Source of the DNA: Cladocopium goreaui
Taxonomy: Eukaryota; Sar; Dinophyceae; Suessiales; Symbiodiniaceae
Direction of reading: 5' to 3'
Assembly: GCA_947184155.2 (NCBI GenBank)
Contig: CAMXCT020006568.1
Coordinates: 62,001 to 126,000, forward strand
DNA length: 64,000 nucleotides
Notes under the pieces: model-generated
Databases searched by the model: none
Told to the model about the DNA's origin: nothing
Seen by the model: only the letters and a program-made list of their open reading frames with translations
Shown: in pieces, positions 43,165 through 54,567 of the stretch
How positions within the stretch are numbered: the first letter of the stretch is position 1
How the letters are laid out: every line of letters starts with the position of its first letter
Made by a program: the position numbers and the translations under genes

Positions 43165-43300
43165 TTGTAGAAAAGCAACACCATGCTGAAGTCTAGATTC
43201 TTGTGGGTTTGCCTCCGAAAGTTCAACAGCTTTGGCAGCAAAAAACCATGAACATGATTTCACGAAGGCTGCCTTGAAAGCGCTCCCCAACTCTGGGTAA
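43165..43300 (-). CDS. Second DDE transposase, small exon
   Basis: Open stretch ELGSAFKAAFVKSCSWFFAA then KAVELSEANPQESRLQHGVA. Unbroken, same strand and in order between the D2 exon and the C-terminal exons. Confidence 0.45.
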
Positions 43301-43559
43301 TGAGAAGCTTTATCAAGCCCTGTGTTTGCTGCAGTGAACTTTCTGTTCGAGATAGCAATCCTCAGGAAGTATCTGAAGAGACATGTTTTTTGAAGGGTCA
43401 GGTTTCGTGAAAAACAACGTATTCAGAATCCTGTAGAACATGGTGGGTAACCCAAAGAACGAATGATGGCTACCATGATTACCCAACCTTTTTGTTACCG
43501 GTGAATAACCCAAAAAATGAATTAGGAACACCTCATCAGTTAACCATTATTATTCATTC

Positions 43560-43925
43560 CAAATAGGGGTACACCCAGTAATGAACTTGGTTTCCTGGAT
43601 AGTCCACAGTAACAAAGCTACCCCATCTAATATTCATACCTTTTTCTTTGGAGGATGGTTTGTTTAAATGCAATCCTAGACGCCCTTGTTGGCCGCTTTT
43701 CTCCTTGAGATCTTGGGAAAAGTCTCGTACCACTTCGTTTAAAGTCCCACTACCAAGGTAGCCATTACGGGCCCAGTATCCCAACATGCTTGCATAGAGG
43801 TCCTTGCACGTTCCCAGAAATAATACGTGCATGGGATCATGAAAGACCGTCTCCAGGCACCATCCAGTCACCACACGCCAAGGAGACAAGGGATGGTTGG
43901 GAGCATTCCTGATGTAGTCCGAATG
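43560..43925 (-). CDS. Second DDE transposase, exon with second catalytic Asp
   Basis: Contains HPLSPWRVVTGWCLETVFHD, then PMHVLFLGTCKDLYASMLGY. The D-P-M-H-x-x-x-L-G block is the classic second-Asp motif of CACTA/KDZ-type transposases. The counterpart in the TIR element is LDWLHTVDLGV. The rest is helical, ending NIRWGSFVTVDYPG. Confidence 0.75.
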
Positions 43926-44029
43926 ACCTGGGAAAGCAGGAATTCACACTGGGAGTCCGGGATAGTTCTAACTAAGATGTGCTATTTCGTGGTTCAAAAG
44001 AAGTTGTCATCTATCCAATGTTAGTAGAA

Positions 44030-44634
44030 CAACTTGGTGCTGGACTTATTGTCGTCAATCGATGGGCAGCGCTTGGGTAGAAGTTCTTGTAATTTAAGAG
44101 GGGCTGCCAATCCTTGTGATGCCTTTGGGCTAGGCATGCTTCGCAAATCAAAGAGTGCATGTATGACCGTTGGAACATGTTGCACTCCTTGCGGGCCTTT
44201 CCGTCACACCTGAACCCAAAGTAGCAGCCACGGTATCCACCAGCTAGCTGTTGACCTATCTGGTTTGTCCGATAAGCCCCAACGAGTTTCTGACCATGAG
44301 GGCCTTCAGATGGCCAGATCCCTTTGGTAGATTGATCCAAGCTCCATGCTACAAGCTCTGCAATGACTTGTTGAGTCTTGGTTTGGATATCCGCATCTCG
44401 AAGAGAATCAACTGGTATCACGCAAAGGGGGAACTTTGAGTCCCACACATGATTGCCATTGGCGAATATGCATTGAAGACTCCAAACCATGAACTCATTG
44501 TTCGTGTAGAATTCAGCCCCGTCAGCATGAATGCACATAGGAAGCAAACCTGGATTGGTTGAAGGTTCGAATCCAAGTTTGACTAGCTGGGATGTACTAG
44601 AAACGTTAAGGTGGCACGATCCGGGCAAAAACAA
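44030..44634 (-). CDS. Second DDE transposase, exon with first catalytic Asp
   Basis: Reads MCIHADGAEFYTNNEFMVWS (first Asp in H-A-D-G), then LCVIPVDSLRDADIQTKTQQ, a YFGFRCDGKARKECN block and CEACLAQRHHKDWQPL, a possible small zinc-binding region (C-x2-C). It aligns in layout with HGDGAPFTEVDSIQVLS of the TIR element. Confidence 0.72.
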
Positions 44635-44879
44635 TGAACACTTGACTGGTTTTTATTCGCGGTTGACCCAACCACATGATAATTCCCAAAGACTATGGTT
44701 CTACAAGTGCTCAACACATTTAACACCTCAAATCGATTGGGCCATACAATTTCCACAACCCAATAATGAATGAGAGTTTCGCTCTGTGGTTTTCATTTTC
44801 CTGGAAAGCCACTTGTAAGTAATCGTCATTGATCATGAATGGGAAAAATGAACACAGAATAATCTGCTTAAGGTTTTAG

Positions 44880-45085
44880 GAGCGGCCACGATCGATTGTA
44901 GGATCATTAAGGCATGGGTGATGCCTCCACTCGTCCAAGCTAGCGCAGTGTTGCCAAAATTCGGCAATGGCAGACTCATTGTAGGCACCAGTCATGGATC
45001 TTCCAAACTGGCAGGGTTCGACCATGAACTTCACAGCCATCTCAGGAATTCCGGTGTTGATAATACTTTCTTCAAACAGAACCAC
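44880..45085 (-). CDS. Second DDE transposase, exon after the LLPHE block
   Basis: Open frame FEESIINTGIPEMAVKFMVE, then IAEFWQHCASLDEWRHHPCL. FW...W.HHP corresponds in position to CFWKSQLSSP in the TIR element. Confidence 0.6.
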
Positions 45086-45124
45086 TACTATGGGTCATTT
45101 TTCATAATACATGATCTTTGACCA

Positions 45125-45262
45125 AACCCAATCCTGAACATCCCCTGCATGAAACACTGCATCCAGGATCTCGTGAGGCAGCAACATTGGCACTTCCTGC
45201 ACTGCTCGGCCCTCTCGTCCGGGAACCTTGCCGTGGAGCTGTGGCCGTAAGAGACATTTAGA
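45125..45262 (-). CDS. Second DDE transposase, exon with LLPHE block
   Basis: Reads LHGKVPGREGRAVQEVPMLL then PHEILDAVFHAGDVQDWV. The LLPHE motif is shared with 27917-27360 (LLPHEWILHL). Confidence 0.65.
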
Positions 45263-45519
45263 GACATGATGAAAGGTCATGGGGTACCTGGTATTGGAAA
45301 TAAATATGGTTCACCATACTTGGTTGGACAATAATAACGTATCTCGTTTGTCTTTGGTTGTATGGTAAAGCATGACTTGTTTCAAGTCTATGTGTTAACC
45401 ACACATCATGAGAACATAATATGCTTCTTTAAAAAACCATGACACCGATTGGGTCCTATGAGATGGTCATATCAGAACCCCAAAAAAAGTTTCAAATAAA
45501 AAATAACCCAAGAAACATT

Positions 45520-45762
45520 GAGTGTCAAGGACATTTCAAGCGGTTCCAGTGTCATCGAGTGCAACCCTTTGACCCAACGATGCAGATCTCTCTCTTGGTT
45601 GTTCTGATGTTTTCCGTGCCCGCCTAAAGAACTCAACCCATAAACAGCTTCTTTATGCATGCCGTCCGCCACATTGGCCCTGCTAATGTCGCATATTTCG
45701 GCAATGCCTGCTCGCCCGCAACCAATCATACCTAGGGTCAGGTAAGAAACCCCAATTACCAA
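45520..45762 (-). CDS. Second DDE transposase, upstream exon
   Basis: Reads AGIAEICDISRANVADGMHK, then GGHGKHQNNQERDLHRWVKG and LHSMTLEPLEMSLTLN. The R-D-L-x-x-W-V-K-G-L-H segment leads directly toward the LLPHE exon in transcript order. Confidence 0.55.
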
Positions 45763-46329
45763 TACATAAAGCTAAGAACCATATGATAAATCATCACAAC
45801 AATAAAAGCACATTGGGTTCATCAAATAAACCGATGCTGACATGGGTTAACCAATAAGAAACCACAGCCAGTTTTCATCACAAATAATCAAACACTTAAA
45901 AAAATAATATCAAATGAGGTGCTGAATTATCCGTATTAGCTAAATCAATTTTGAAACCCGCATGTACCGTAACAATCCGACTGTGATAAATATTGGTATG
46001 CGAAGCCACTCAACAAATCAAAAAATAGTTTCTCGAAGATACGCAAGTACTCATCAGCACTCTGGCTTTTGCCCATGGATTCAAACCTCATTCGCCTTTC
46101 AGGGTTTTTGTCCACTCAAAACTTTTAAAACCATTGTAAAGGTTTTCGAGCCCTCCACCTTTGGCCTGATGCGCGCTGCTGCTGATGACCTGCGAAGGGG
46201 GCAGCAATTGCAACACCAACATGTTGGGTTGACTTTCACCAGCTCATTGCAAAGTCTAGGCATATGACATATGATAAAACAGCTTAAATGTTTTCACTGT
46301 TATCCTGAAAGGGTCTGCGTAGGATCACG

Positions 46330-46530
46330 ATGATAACAACTTTCTGGAAACTTGATGGTTAAGGAAAGAATTGTTTTAATGCGACGGCCAATCACTCTGG
46401 CTAAGTACATCTCATTGAACTTAGACCCTGCAATGTGCTCGGCGCTACCTTTTCCTAACTTCTCTTTCAGCAATGCTCCAGCAGCTACCCCAGCAAAATC
46501 ACGTGTGCACGTGCTACCTAGTTGCTTCAC
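46330..46530 (-). CDS. Exon of the second transposon gene, unassigned
   Basis: Open stretch KQLGSTCTRDFAGVAAGALL then KEKLGKGSAEHIAGSKFNEM and YLARVIGRRIKTILSL. Same strand and spacing as its neighbours; function not recognised. Confidence 0.45.
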
Positions 46531-46980
46531 CGGTTCTGATCATGAAACAAATCATTTGACTATACTATGAATGGTCAATGATCTCATATGAGCCATGAAA
46601 AATACCCAGTCCATAAATGGTTTGAAGGCTTCGTGCTCATGGTTTATATAGGGGTTGAAATGTAATAAGCAATGATAAGATATAAAAAAACCAGCCAGCA
46701 TACAGTAAAGGGTTAGGATGGAATATATTTCATGGCTCGAATGACGAATACAGGGCTATAAGGTTTACGCAACCAGTTAGTGATTGATCTTGTCCTACCA
46801 CGCTGCGGCTATCACTGCAGAAATGAAGATATGCAGACCATACCAATGGTCTCCTACGGCTATTGGGAATTGTTACCAACAAAGCTGGAGCTGCCATGGT
46901 AAATCCTTGATGGGATGAAGATTTTTATCGACCTATTCAAATGGCAACCGTTGGCTTAACCCCAGATTGTTGCTCAAAAA

Positions 46981-46999
46981 AAAGGGCTCACAGCCCTTT
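46981..46999. other. Perfect hairpin AAAGGGCTCACAGCCCTTT
   Basis: An 8-bp stem with a 3-base loop. The core GGGCT/AGCCC is the same stem found in the arrays of the TIR transposon, but this is a lone copy with a different loop, so shared origin is uncertain. Confidence 0.5.
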
Positions 47000-47039
47000 G
47001 AAGCCTTTGGCTCTTCAGCTAGCCTGATCACCTTCAGAG

Positions 47040-47145
47040 GCCTTTGCTTTTGGCTTCGCCTTCGCTTTCGCCTTCTTTGGCTTCAAGCCTGTTTGCAGGC
47101 CCTTCGCAGCTGCCTGCCGAGATGGATGCGAGATGGTTTGATATC
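47040..47145 (-). CDS. Lys/Ala-rich exon
   Basis: A short frame reads RQAAAKGLQTGLKPKKAKAK then AKPKAKASEGDQA. The strongly basic K-A-K composition suggests a nuclear, nucleic-acid-binding linker. Borders are approximate. Confidence 0.4.
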
Positions 47146-47399
47146 GAGGGTTGCATGGAAAGGGGTCATCAATCAACACCATATAAGATATATAAGATAA
47201 AAAATCATTGTCAAGTTCACCATAAGCTTTTTTTATTCAAGACACTTCCATTGGTCATTTCTATTTGGCGTATCCTCCGGTGAATGATAGAATTGAATTT
47301 CTAATTGGAGAACTATGTACATTCAGAGATCTTGCTACAAAGGTAAATTATGTAAAACCTGTTGTTTGATAGCAGCAGAACAAATTTTGACAACCAAAC

Positions 47400-47645
47400 A
47401 TTGAGAGGCCCTACCTCCGCCTTCTCATACCATTGCGTTTTCTCATCCAAGATGGTGAAATACTTGCGGTATGAAGTTTCATCCTGGACTTTCCGGCTGA
47501 CCAAATCCTGCAAATGGTGGTACAACTTCTCCATCTTTGAGCTGAACTGCATCATCTTGTCAGCTAGGTCTCCCGAGTACTCAAGAGTACCCAGGCTGAT
47601 GGCAAACTTGCGGGCTGACGCGCCCTTGCTCAGGCATTGCTCCAT
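47400..47645 (-). CDS. Helical exon of the second transposon gene
   Basis: Reads ISLGTLEYSGDLADKMMQFS, then KMEKLYHHLQDLVSRKVQDE, ending ILDEKTQWYEKAEV. Long amphipathic helix; no named domain. Confidence 0.45.
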
Positions 47646-48288
47646 GCGATCTGCAGCTAACCTGCCGGGAAACCAAGTAGATCACGGTTTGGAAATGGCT
47701 GGAAAAACAGTGGAGTGAACTCTTTTGATTTGAATACTTAAGGTATGAGCCAGCATGATCGGTCAAAACTTGGCAAATGGGATCTATGTTGGGTTGGCAT
47801 CCAAAGCTTAGACCGCACCACTGAAGCAAACCAACCATGGTAGGAGACAAGTTGAGAAATATACCATTCATTCCATGCGAGGGTCATCCATGATTTAGTG
47901 GAAGATTATCAGTAGAAACCATGTAGACATGGGATGCTAAAATCAATGAAGGTGCCTTGACCTGTTGAGATATGTGCACATCATCCAACATTAGCTAGCA
48001 GCTAGCATCAACACTTCCATGACTAATGGTGCCCATTCCTTCAAAGTGGAACATTGGACCAACAAACACGTTTTGTGGTCAAGTAATCTTCAAGTTGACC
48101 GCTGGATGGAAGGAGCCAAGCAACAATTGTTTTCATCGATCAAAGCCGTAACATCAAAGAGGATTTCAAAGCTAAGTAATCTGTGGGAAGGACTCGTGGC
48201 CATTCTACCTTATCAAGATTATTGCAAAGAATTGGCAATGCACTGCAAGAAAAAACATTGGTGGGTAATATATGTATTGAATTTTTGC

Positions 48289-48601
48289 CTAAGTGAACCC
48301 CCATTGCACCAACCAGGGCCCCGACTCCAAAACAGTCTTTGGTTCAGCTTTGTCAGTTTTTTCCTTGGTGGGCTTTGGCTTTGGAGCCGCATTCACCACT
48401 GCATTCACCATGGCTTCAGCCAAAGCCTTCTTCCCGGAGTCCCCTGACGCATCGCAGTCAGGCAAAATTCCATTTTGCAAGGGGCCACCCTCAGTGGTCA
48501 ATGCCTCAGCCAGCTCTTGGTTGTTTTCCTCGCGAACCTTGATGGACATAGCCTCTGAAGTGATTTGCTCATTGGTCAGCTCATTCCCGCAGTTGGTATA
48601 A
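48289..48601 (-). CDS. Unassigned exon of the second transposon gene
   Basis: Reads SIKVREENNQELAEALTTEG, then GKKALAEAMVNAVVNAAPKP and KPTKEKTDKAEPK. An Ala-rich helix followed by a Lys/Pro linker. It ends near 48289, about 640 bases before the next helical exon (47645) in transcript order. Confidence 0.45.
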
Positions 48602-48707
48602 TAGAAGATTTCCTAATACAAGGCCATGATGACAAGCCAATTTGATAAGATGTCTTGGAGGTTGAGATTATTAACCATTATTGTTGAAGTGTTGAAATCC
48701 AACATTT

Positions 48708-48965
48708 TGGCAGCTGGAAATACAATCCCTTTGGGTCCTCGTGGTCATTTTCAAAGTCAGGATCGAAATAGTACATCCCCTTCTCTTTGAGTTTCTTAAT
48801 CAACGCCTCTGCCTTTTCCTTGGGGTATTGCTTCATGATGTCACGAGCCTTTGTTCCAGCTCTCTTTCGGGTCGCAGTGTTTCGGGATTCAGCACGTCGC
48901 TCAAATTCCATTGAAACCCTGAGCGAGATGGGCTGTTGGGGTATCCTGGTCTTGAAAACTATTTG
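48708..48965 (-). CDS. Exon with basic helix and YYFDPDFENDHED block
   Basis: Reads SLRVSMEFERRAESRNTATR, then KRAGTKARDIMKQYPKEKAE and LKEKGMYYFDPDFENDHEDP, ending YFQLPKC. The basic helix and terminal aromatic block mirror in order the WKRFE...DGRFFQF protein of the TIR transposon, suggesting an analogous component. Confidence 0.5.
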
Positions 48966-49189
48966 AGTCGAAAACAAATAAAGGGGATATGATGAACCAG
49001 CTATATCTTGATGGTTAAATATCAGTATTTCGAAAACCCATGAAGTTGCAAATGGTTGTTTCATTTTGTCCTAACTGGGCTGGAAAGTTATTTCATTTTG
49101 TCCATGTCAGATTCTCTTTTTGATCAACCCCCATTTGATACATAACTGGTTGAAGGAACATGGCCCCTCCAATGAGTGGTAATCACTTA

Positions 49190-50215
49190 AGTTCATGACA
49201 AATACAATCACATCTACAGGCTAGACCATGATGGAAATGATGCGAGTTACTCAATAATAAACCACCTTCCAGTTTACCATCAACAATCCCAAACTAGGTG
49301 GTTCATTGCATGTAACCCCAAACCAATCAGAGGTGGTCTGGGTAAACCACCCTATAGTGCATGATGTTTGATACATCCCGATTTGGTAAATACCCGGTGT
49401 AGCTTTATCATTGATAAACCATTGGTGGTATATATAGAAATACCACCATGTGATGTATTAACCTATCACTGAAAAACCATTGGTTGGATATCCAAGTTAA
49501 CCACCATGTGATATACCAATCATTTTTGATTGATACATATTTGGTATATGGGGTGGTCTAAGTAAACCGTCCTGTGGTATATGATATTTGACCTATCCCG
49601 ATTTGGGAAATACCCAACGTAGCTTTATCATTGATACACCATTGATGGGATATCTAAGCTAACCACCATGTAATATATAAACCTATCACTGATAAACCAT
49701 TGGTGGGGTATCCAAAGCAACCACCATGTAATGTATCAACAATTTTTGATTGATAGATATTTGGTATATGGGGAGGTCTGGGTAAACCACCCTATAGTGC
49801 ATGATGTTTGATTTATCCTGATTTGGTAAATACCCGGTGTAGCTTTATCATTGACAAACCGTTGGTGGTATATATAGAAATACCACCATGTGATATATGA
49901 ACCTATCACTGATAAACCATTGGTGGGGTATCCAAAGTAACCACCATGTCATGTATCAACCATTTTTGATTGATAGATATTTGGTATATGGGGAGGTCTG
50001 GGTAAACCACCCTATAGTGCATGATGTTTGATTTATCCTGATTTGGTAAATACCCGGTGTAGCTTCATCATTGATAAATCATTGGTGGGATATCTAAGCT
50101 AACCCCCGTGTAATTTATTTTTCGATGACCATCATTACTGAACCATTGGTGGGATCCAAGCTAACCACCATGTAATGTACAAACCATTTTAGATTGAACC
50201 CTATTTGGTACATGC
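49190..50215. repeat. 220-bp tandem repeat inside an intron
   Basis: The landmark gtaaaccaccctatagtgca (or a variant) occurs near 49336, 49556, 49777 and 49997, a spacing of about 220 bases. Each unit also has ataaaccattggtgg and accaccatgtgat(a/g)tat. It lies between the exons at 50305 and 48965. Confidence 0.9.
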
Positions 50216-50304
50216 CCAGTTGAAGGTCAACAACCAATCAAAAGGCAATTGCTCAAAACCATACTAGTTCTAACCCCACAAAGTTGCAGAAACAAAATCG
50301 TAAA

Positions 50305-50490
50305 TGCGAAAACAAACAATGGATGCTAGCAACTTTGACCAGTCCTGTGAACTGGAAAGCCAGCACCGAAACAAGTCGGTTTTATCCTTGACGTATGCAC
50401 CCGCCAAGGCAACCGGGAATTTCTTCCTGTCCATGCACTGGCGGCAGAACTTGTCCCACGAAGCCTTTTGGTTGCTGCCTGAGCTGGCGA
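50305..50490 (-). CDS. Exon with WDKFCRQCMDRKKFP block
   Basis: A frame not joined to the longer one upstream reads ALASSGSNQKASWDKFCRQC, then MDRKKFPVALAGAYVKDKTD and LFRCWLSSSQDWSKLLASIV. A ccag acceptor-like site precedes it. The paired Trp-containing helices (WDKF...LFRCWL...WSKLL) suggest a small folded domain. Confidence 0.55.
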
Positions 50491-50493
50491 GGG

Positions 50494-51934
50494 CTACTCA
50501 AAGAAGTCCATAGTTACTTGAGGTTGGCAGAAAGTTGGGAACTCATGAGTCGATCTAAGTTTAGTTTTGGTATACTTTGTACAGGCAAAAGCTTTAGAAG
50601 TCAAGGTGCTGTTGGCATTGGCGAATTCACCATACTTGTTGGCTTGCATGGCAGCCTGACTGGCAACAACCATTGGCAACGCGTCTTTCCCAACCACCTT
50701 CTCTCCCTCCTTGTTGTTTCCCTCTGCGTTTCCTTCATCTTCTTTTGCGACTTCCTCTCCATCCTTCTCCTGCATCACTAGGGCATCTTCTTTTGCTGCT
50801 TCCTTTCCATCCTTCTCCTGCATCACTAGGTCAAGTTGCTCTTCAAGGTCTTGTTCAAACTCTTCTTCTTCATCCTCCTCTTCCTCCTCTCCTTCCTCTG
50901 AAGCTTCTTCTGGCTCCTCCTGAGCATCATCAGCACTTTTACCATGGGCTTCGATGGTCTCATCCTTGGATTGGTTGGCACTTTCGCTTTCACTTGGCGA
51001 CCCCATGGAGGTTTCGCTGGATGTGTCAGAGAGCAAGGGGATGTCATCCACTTCAACCTCTCGGCTTTCTGACTCATTTTCATCTTTCTCCTTCTCTCCT
51101 CCCTTCTCTTTCATCAGAGACTTCATGTGCTCCTCAACCGTTCTTTCAAACTGCGTTCTGGACAAATCTTCCATGTAAGTCTCCAAGCTGACGCCAAGCC
51201 TGGCAGCCTCCTTTTTCCAAGCCTGCACGTTATCCAGAGAGATCTCTGAACCTGCTACGCTTGGCGACTGCAAAGTCCTTTTTGGCGACGGTGTCCTGAA
51301 ATGGTTTGGTGCAGCCACCAACGCCATCTCAGAAGGCTTGCTAGCATCTTTGTAGTCCACCGTGGTTGGCGCACCTTTGAAGGAAACTCGGCGCCGCTTT
51401 GGCTCCTCATGACTTCCCTTCTGTTTCAACGCAGACGGCCTTGTCTGAGCTTCATTTTCTGGGCTGGTGTTCTTCAAATCTTTGGCATTCCCATGCTTCT
51501 CAGCAGCACAGGTCTTGCTTGTCTCCTTCGTTTTCTTTTCCTTCGTCTTCTCTTCGGGGATCTCCTTTGCCTGCTTTTTCTTTGCCTCCTTTTTTTCAAT
51601 GCTCTTCTCCTTTGTGTTCTCAGTCACCTTCTGCTTTTTCTTGTCTTTGGCGCTCTTCTCTTCTATCTTCCCTCCCTTCTTGACATCCTTCTGACTAGAT
51701 CTCTTCTCTTCATGCTTGGGGCTCTTCTTGTTCTTCCCACTATCCTTCTTGTGACTCTCTTTCCTGCACGCTTCAGCTTTTTTCTTTTCACTTTTGAGCT
51801 TCTCTGCTTTGCTTTCACTTTTCTTCAACCTTTCTTCACGCTGAGCATCCTTCGAAATGGTCTTTTTGACGCTGAGCATCCTTCGAAATGGTCTTTTTGA
51901 CCCCTGGAGTCTTTTCCTTTCCACTTTTCGCCAT
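50494..51934 (-). pseudogene. Large Lys/Glu-rich first exon, disrupted by a 31-bp tandem duplication
   Basis: The best start is ATG at 51934 (MAKSGKEKTPGVKKTISKDA). An exact 31-base duplication (51841-51902) throws this frame off after about 20 codons. The open 476-codon frame resumes in the second unit. The protein is mostly Lys/Glu/Ser: a basic N-terminal third, a middle with PKRRRVSFKGAPTTVDYKDA (likely nuclear signal) and LGVSLETYMEDLSRTQFERT, and a very acidic C-terminal third with two QEKDG(K/E)E repeats. It looks like a disordered nuclear protein at the start of the second transposon gene. Confidence 0.6.
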
Positions 51935-52076
51935 GATCAAAACTAGCGCTTGGAATCTTCCACCGGCAAAACTCGCTGAGGCCAATGGCCACAAGAGGAC
52001 AGGGCTGAACAGGGCATGGTTGGTTACCACACAACTTGACGCCTGGATACATGACATGGTAAATTCACTTTCATGA

Positions 52077-52443
52077 CGGTATCAAAAAGGTATGCCTGAG
52101 CTTTTGGGGTCACTTACACTCATATAATGATGCTCAATATTATGCGAAAAACAACAAAGCATTTAGTTTGTCCATTTGATTGAAGAAAACCGTATTGCTC
52201 TGATTTGGAAAATCATGTGGTGACCATACATGATTTGTCTCGCCAGGCTCTCCAAAACACAAACATGACAATGAACACATAGGGGGCTTTGCTTCCTAAC
52301 CCAAAGAAAAAACCAAATACATAGGCCTTTTGATTTCATGAGCGGTTGGGGTTCCCATTCGTGGCTGATTTGACAATTGGGCACTGTCTCATCAGAGAAG
52401 CATATCATCACCCGTAGTTGCAAAATCAACATTTCGTGGCTGA
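52077..52443. other. Intergenic or 5' region of the second transposon gene
   Basis: About 370 bases upstream of the ATG at 51934. No terminal inverted repeat, promoter motif or gene was recognised. Confidence 0.4.
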
Positions 52444-52665
52444 ATGATACTGAAGATTATCAATCTTGAAGTATTTTGGTTTAAAATACAAACCGCGGCC
52501 TTTCTACACCCCACGCGGCCAATTTCTCAACACATTTACTTTGTGAGCCAACTCAATGATACTGAAGGTTATCAATCTTGAAGTATTTTGGTCAAAATAC
52601 AAACCGCGGCCTTTCTACACCCCACGCGGCCGATTTCTCAACACTACGCGGCTGAATTGTTGATG
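52444..52665. repeat. 112-bp direct tandem duplication
   Basis: aatgatactgaagattatcaatcttgaag ... cccacgcggcc occurs twice in a row (52444 and 52556) with few changes. Includes the cgcggcc palindromic stretch. Confidence 0.85.
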
Positions 52666-52689
52666 TATGGAATACAAATCATAACTTTG

Positions 52690-52870
52690 GTACCCTTTGG
52701 TTAACCATCTCCATCCATCCACCCAGTGCAGCTGGGATTGGCTTGGGAAGGAGCGTACCCTTGACCATGTGCTTGAGCACGAACCTTCCCATTGTTGGAC
52801 CTGCCGCCAGTGAGGCACTGCTGGGTTTTGGAAGGTGTCAGAATCCAAACCAGTGGGTGTGGGCAGAAAC
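52690..52870 (-). CDS. Possible exon, unassigned
   Basis: One frame reads KPSSASLAAGPTMGRFVLKH then MVKGTLLPKPIPAALGGWME. An overlapping 96-codon frame is also open. It lies between the two gene groups on the same strand. Frame and function uncertain. Confidence 0.3.
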
Positions 52871-52979
52871 ATGCTCAACCACACATGGGTTACACTTTCT
52901 GACAATGACGTGCAATATATAAAGTAGCAAATGGGGCCCCTTGTCAGCTGCTGAATTTGTACACAGTTTTAATGTGTAG

Positions 52980-53700
52980 TGTCCTCAACTTTGGTTCCTC
53001 AGTGTCAAAATGGCTCAATTGTTTTGGTTCCAAACACATATCCATTGCTATTGATTTTGAAACCCTAAGTCTGCGACAAAAGGATGCTTATAAAGACAGG
53101 CTCCAGGACAGGCATTAGCAGATTCCATTTACTGATACCCTCTCCAACTTGTGGTTCCGCAATATCTCAATGACTTGATAGTTGTGGTTCAATATGACCG
53201 TCCTTCTTTTATATGTTTGAGAACCAAACATTGTTAAACACAGGACGTTCAGAAACAAAGATTACACAGCGATTGATCAATCCAATGTATAAAAAACACC
53301 CACGGATATGATCCCTAACTAGTGGTTCCTCAAAATCGAAATGACTCGATGGTTGGGGTTCCAAATGAGTGTCCTTTTTTATGGTGTTGAACCCCAAAAA
53401 CTGTTTCAAAAAGGATACTTTGAAACAATGATACCTGTTTGGTAGACTGCATTCCAACTGTGGAAGTTTGATCAGTCAGCTATACTCATCAAAAGCAACC
53501 GCGCCAATATTGAGGATTCTTGAAACCAATGACCTGTGATTCCTCAAAATCAAAATGACTCGATGGTTGGGGTTCAATATGAGAGAAACAATGATATATG
53601 TTTGGTACCCAAGTGTGGAAGCTTCATCAATCAACTATACTCCTCCTAACGAATCATAAAGCATCCACACAAATAGCTATGAAGGATTTTCGAAACCATT
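52980..53700. repeat. Dispersed ~190-bp repeat (GTGGTTCCTCAAAATC...GATGGTTGGGGTTC)
   Basis: Degenerate copies near 52990, 53150, 53320 and 53540 share ggttcctcaaaatcaaaatgactcgatggttggggttc. No coding role seen; likely intron or intergenic satellite. Confidence 0.75.
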
Positions 53701-53889
53701 GTGAAGGATGTGATGTGTAGGGTTCTTCAAAGAGCGCGCTCATGTATTCCGTTTTTATCCTGCCAAATGTGGGGACCAGAAACCCACAGCCAAATCATGT
53801 TAGTTGGTTGCATCCATGGTGGAGCCAAAGAGCTAGATTTGCTCATGTCAGCGAATTGCTGCAAACCTTTTCGCCTAAATTTCAAGAAA

Positions 53890-54066
53890 GAAAGTCAAGA
53901 ACTGGGCCAAGTTCGGCATTCTTGATCCATCGAGCATCAGCCCTAGTGTTCCTAGGAATGCTGCGGTAAGTCTTCAAATTGTGTCTGATTGCGCTCCTAG
54001 CATTTCTTCTCACCGCATCAGCATGCTTGGTACGCAGGCGGGCCAATGCCTTGCCGAACCTGGGCT
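53890..54066 (-). CDS. DCM-like methyltransferase family, C-terminal exon
   Basis: Reads QPRFGKALARLRTKHADAVR, then RNARSAIRHNLKTYRSIPRN and WIKNAELGPVLDFLS, then a stop at about 53888. Strongly basic helix at the start. Placed as the end of the methyltransferase-like gene by strand and order. Confidence 0.5.
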
Positions 54067-54384
54067 GAAAACATGTTTCCTATACAACCTCTATTCAAAA
54101 CTTTGGTAACCAGTTGAATTTGCCTAAGATCATCAGAATACCTATTGTTGGGATGTTCAACTGTCCATTCTTCGTGATGGTTGATATCCTCGATGAAAAC
54201 ATTTTGGGGCGAGCATGTTTAACATTTTGGGGCAGACATCAAACCATAATCTTGGTTACTCAATAATAACCCAGGATTACACAATAATAAACCATGTGGT
54301 TTTGGATGGCTCACATGTACGGGTAAACCATAATATACGACATCACCTACAATAGTGGTAACATTTTTGACATTGCTTTCATAG

Positions 54385-54567
54385 GTGGAACAACTGAGGA
54401 CAGAACCCTGTTGGGTAACTCTGGCTGTTTTTCAAATCCCGGCCCCCTTTCACTCGTTTCTTCCCTGCAGAGTCAACATAGGTCACGGCCATCTGGACTG
54501 GATCAGGGGCTGGAAGCCACGATGGTTTGAAGTTCAAGATCTCGCTGATGATTTCGTTTACTGACAC
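54385..54567 (-). CDS. DCM-like methyltransferase family, exon with SQSYPTGF
   Basis: Reads VSVNEIISEILNFKPSWLPA, then VTYVDSAGKKRVKGGRDLKN and SQSYPTGF. The Lys-Asn-Ser-Gln-x-Tyr-Pro-x-x-Phe block follows the LEQP exon in this family as I recall it. Same strand, in order. Confidence 0.55.

Noticed and set aside
50673-51900. Long Leu/Ser/Pro-rich plus-strand frames (172, 199 codons)
   Set aside because: They are the antisense of the Lys/Glu-rich minus-strand exon; such codons give Leu/Phe/Ser-rich shadows.
53000-53020. Possible dinoflagellate spliced-leader relic (caaaatggctcaattg)
   Set aside because: Only a short resemblance to the end of the leader; the diagnostic upstream part is missing.
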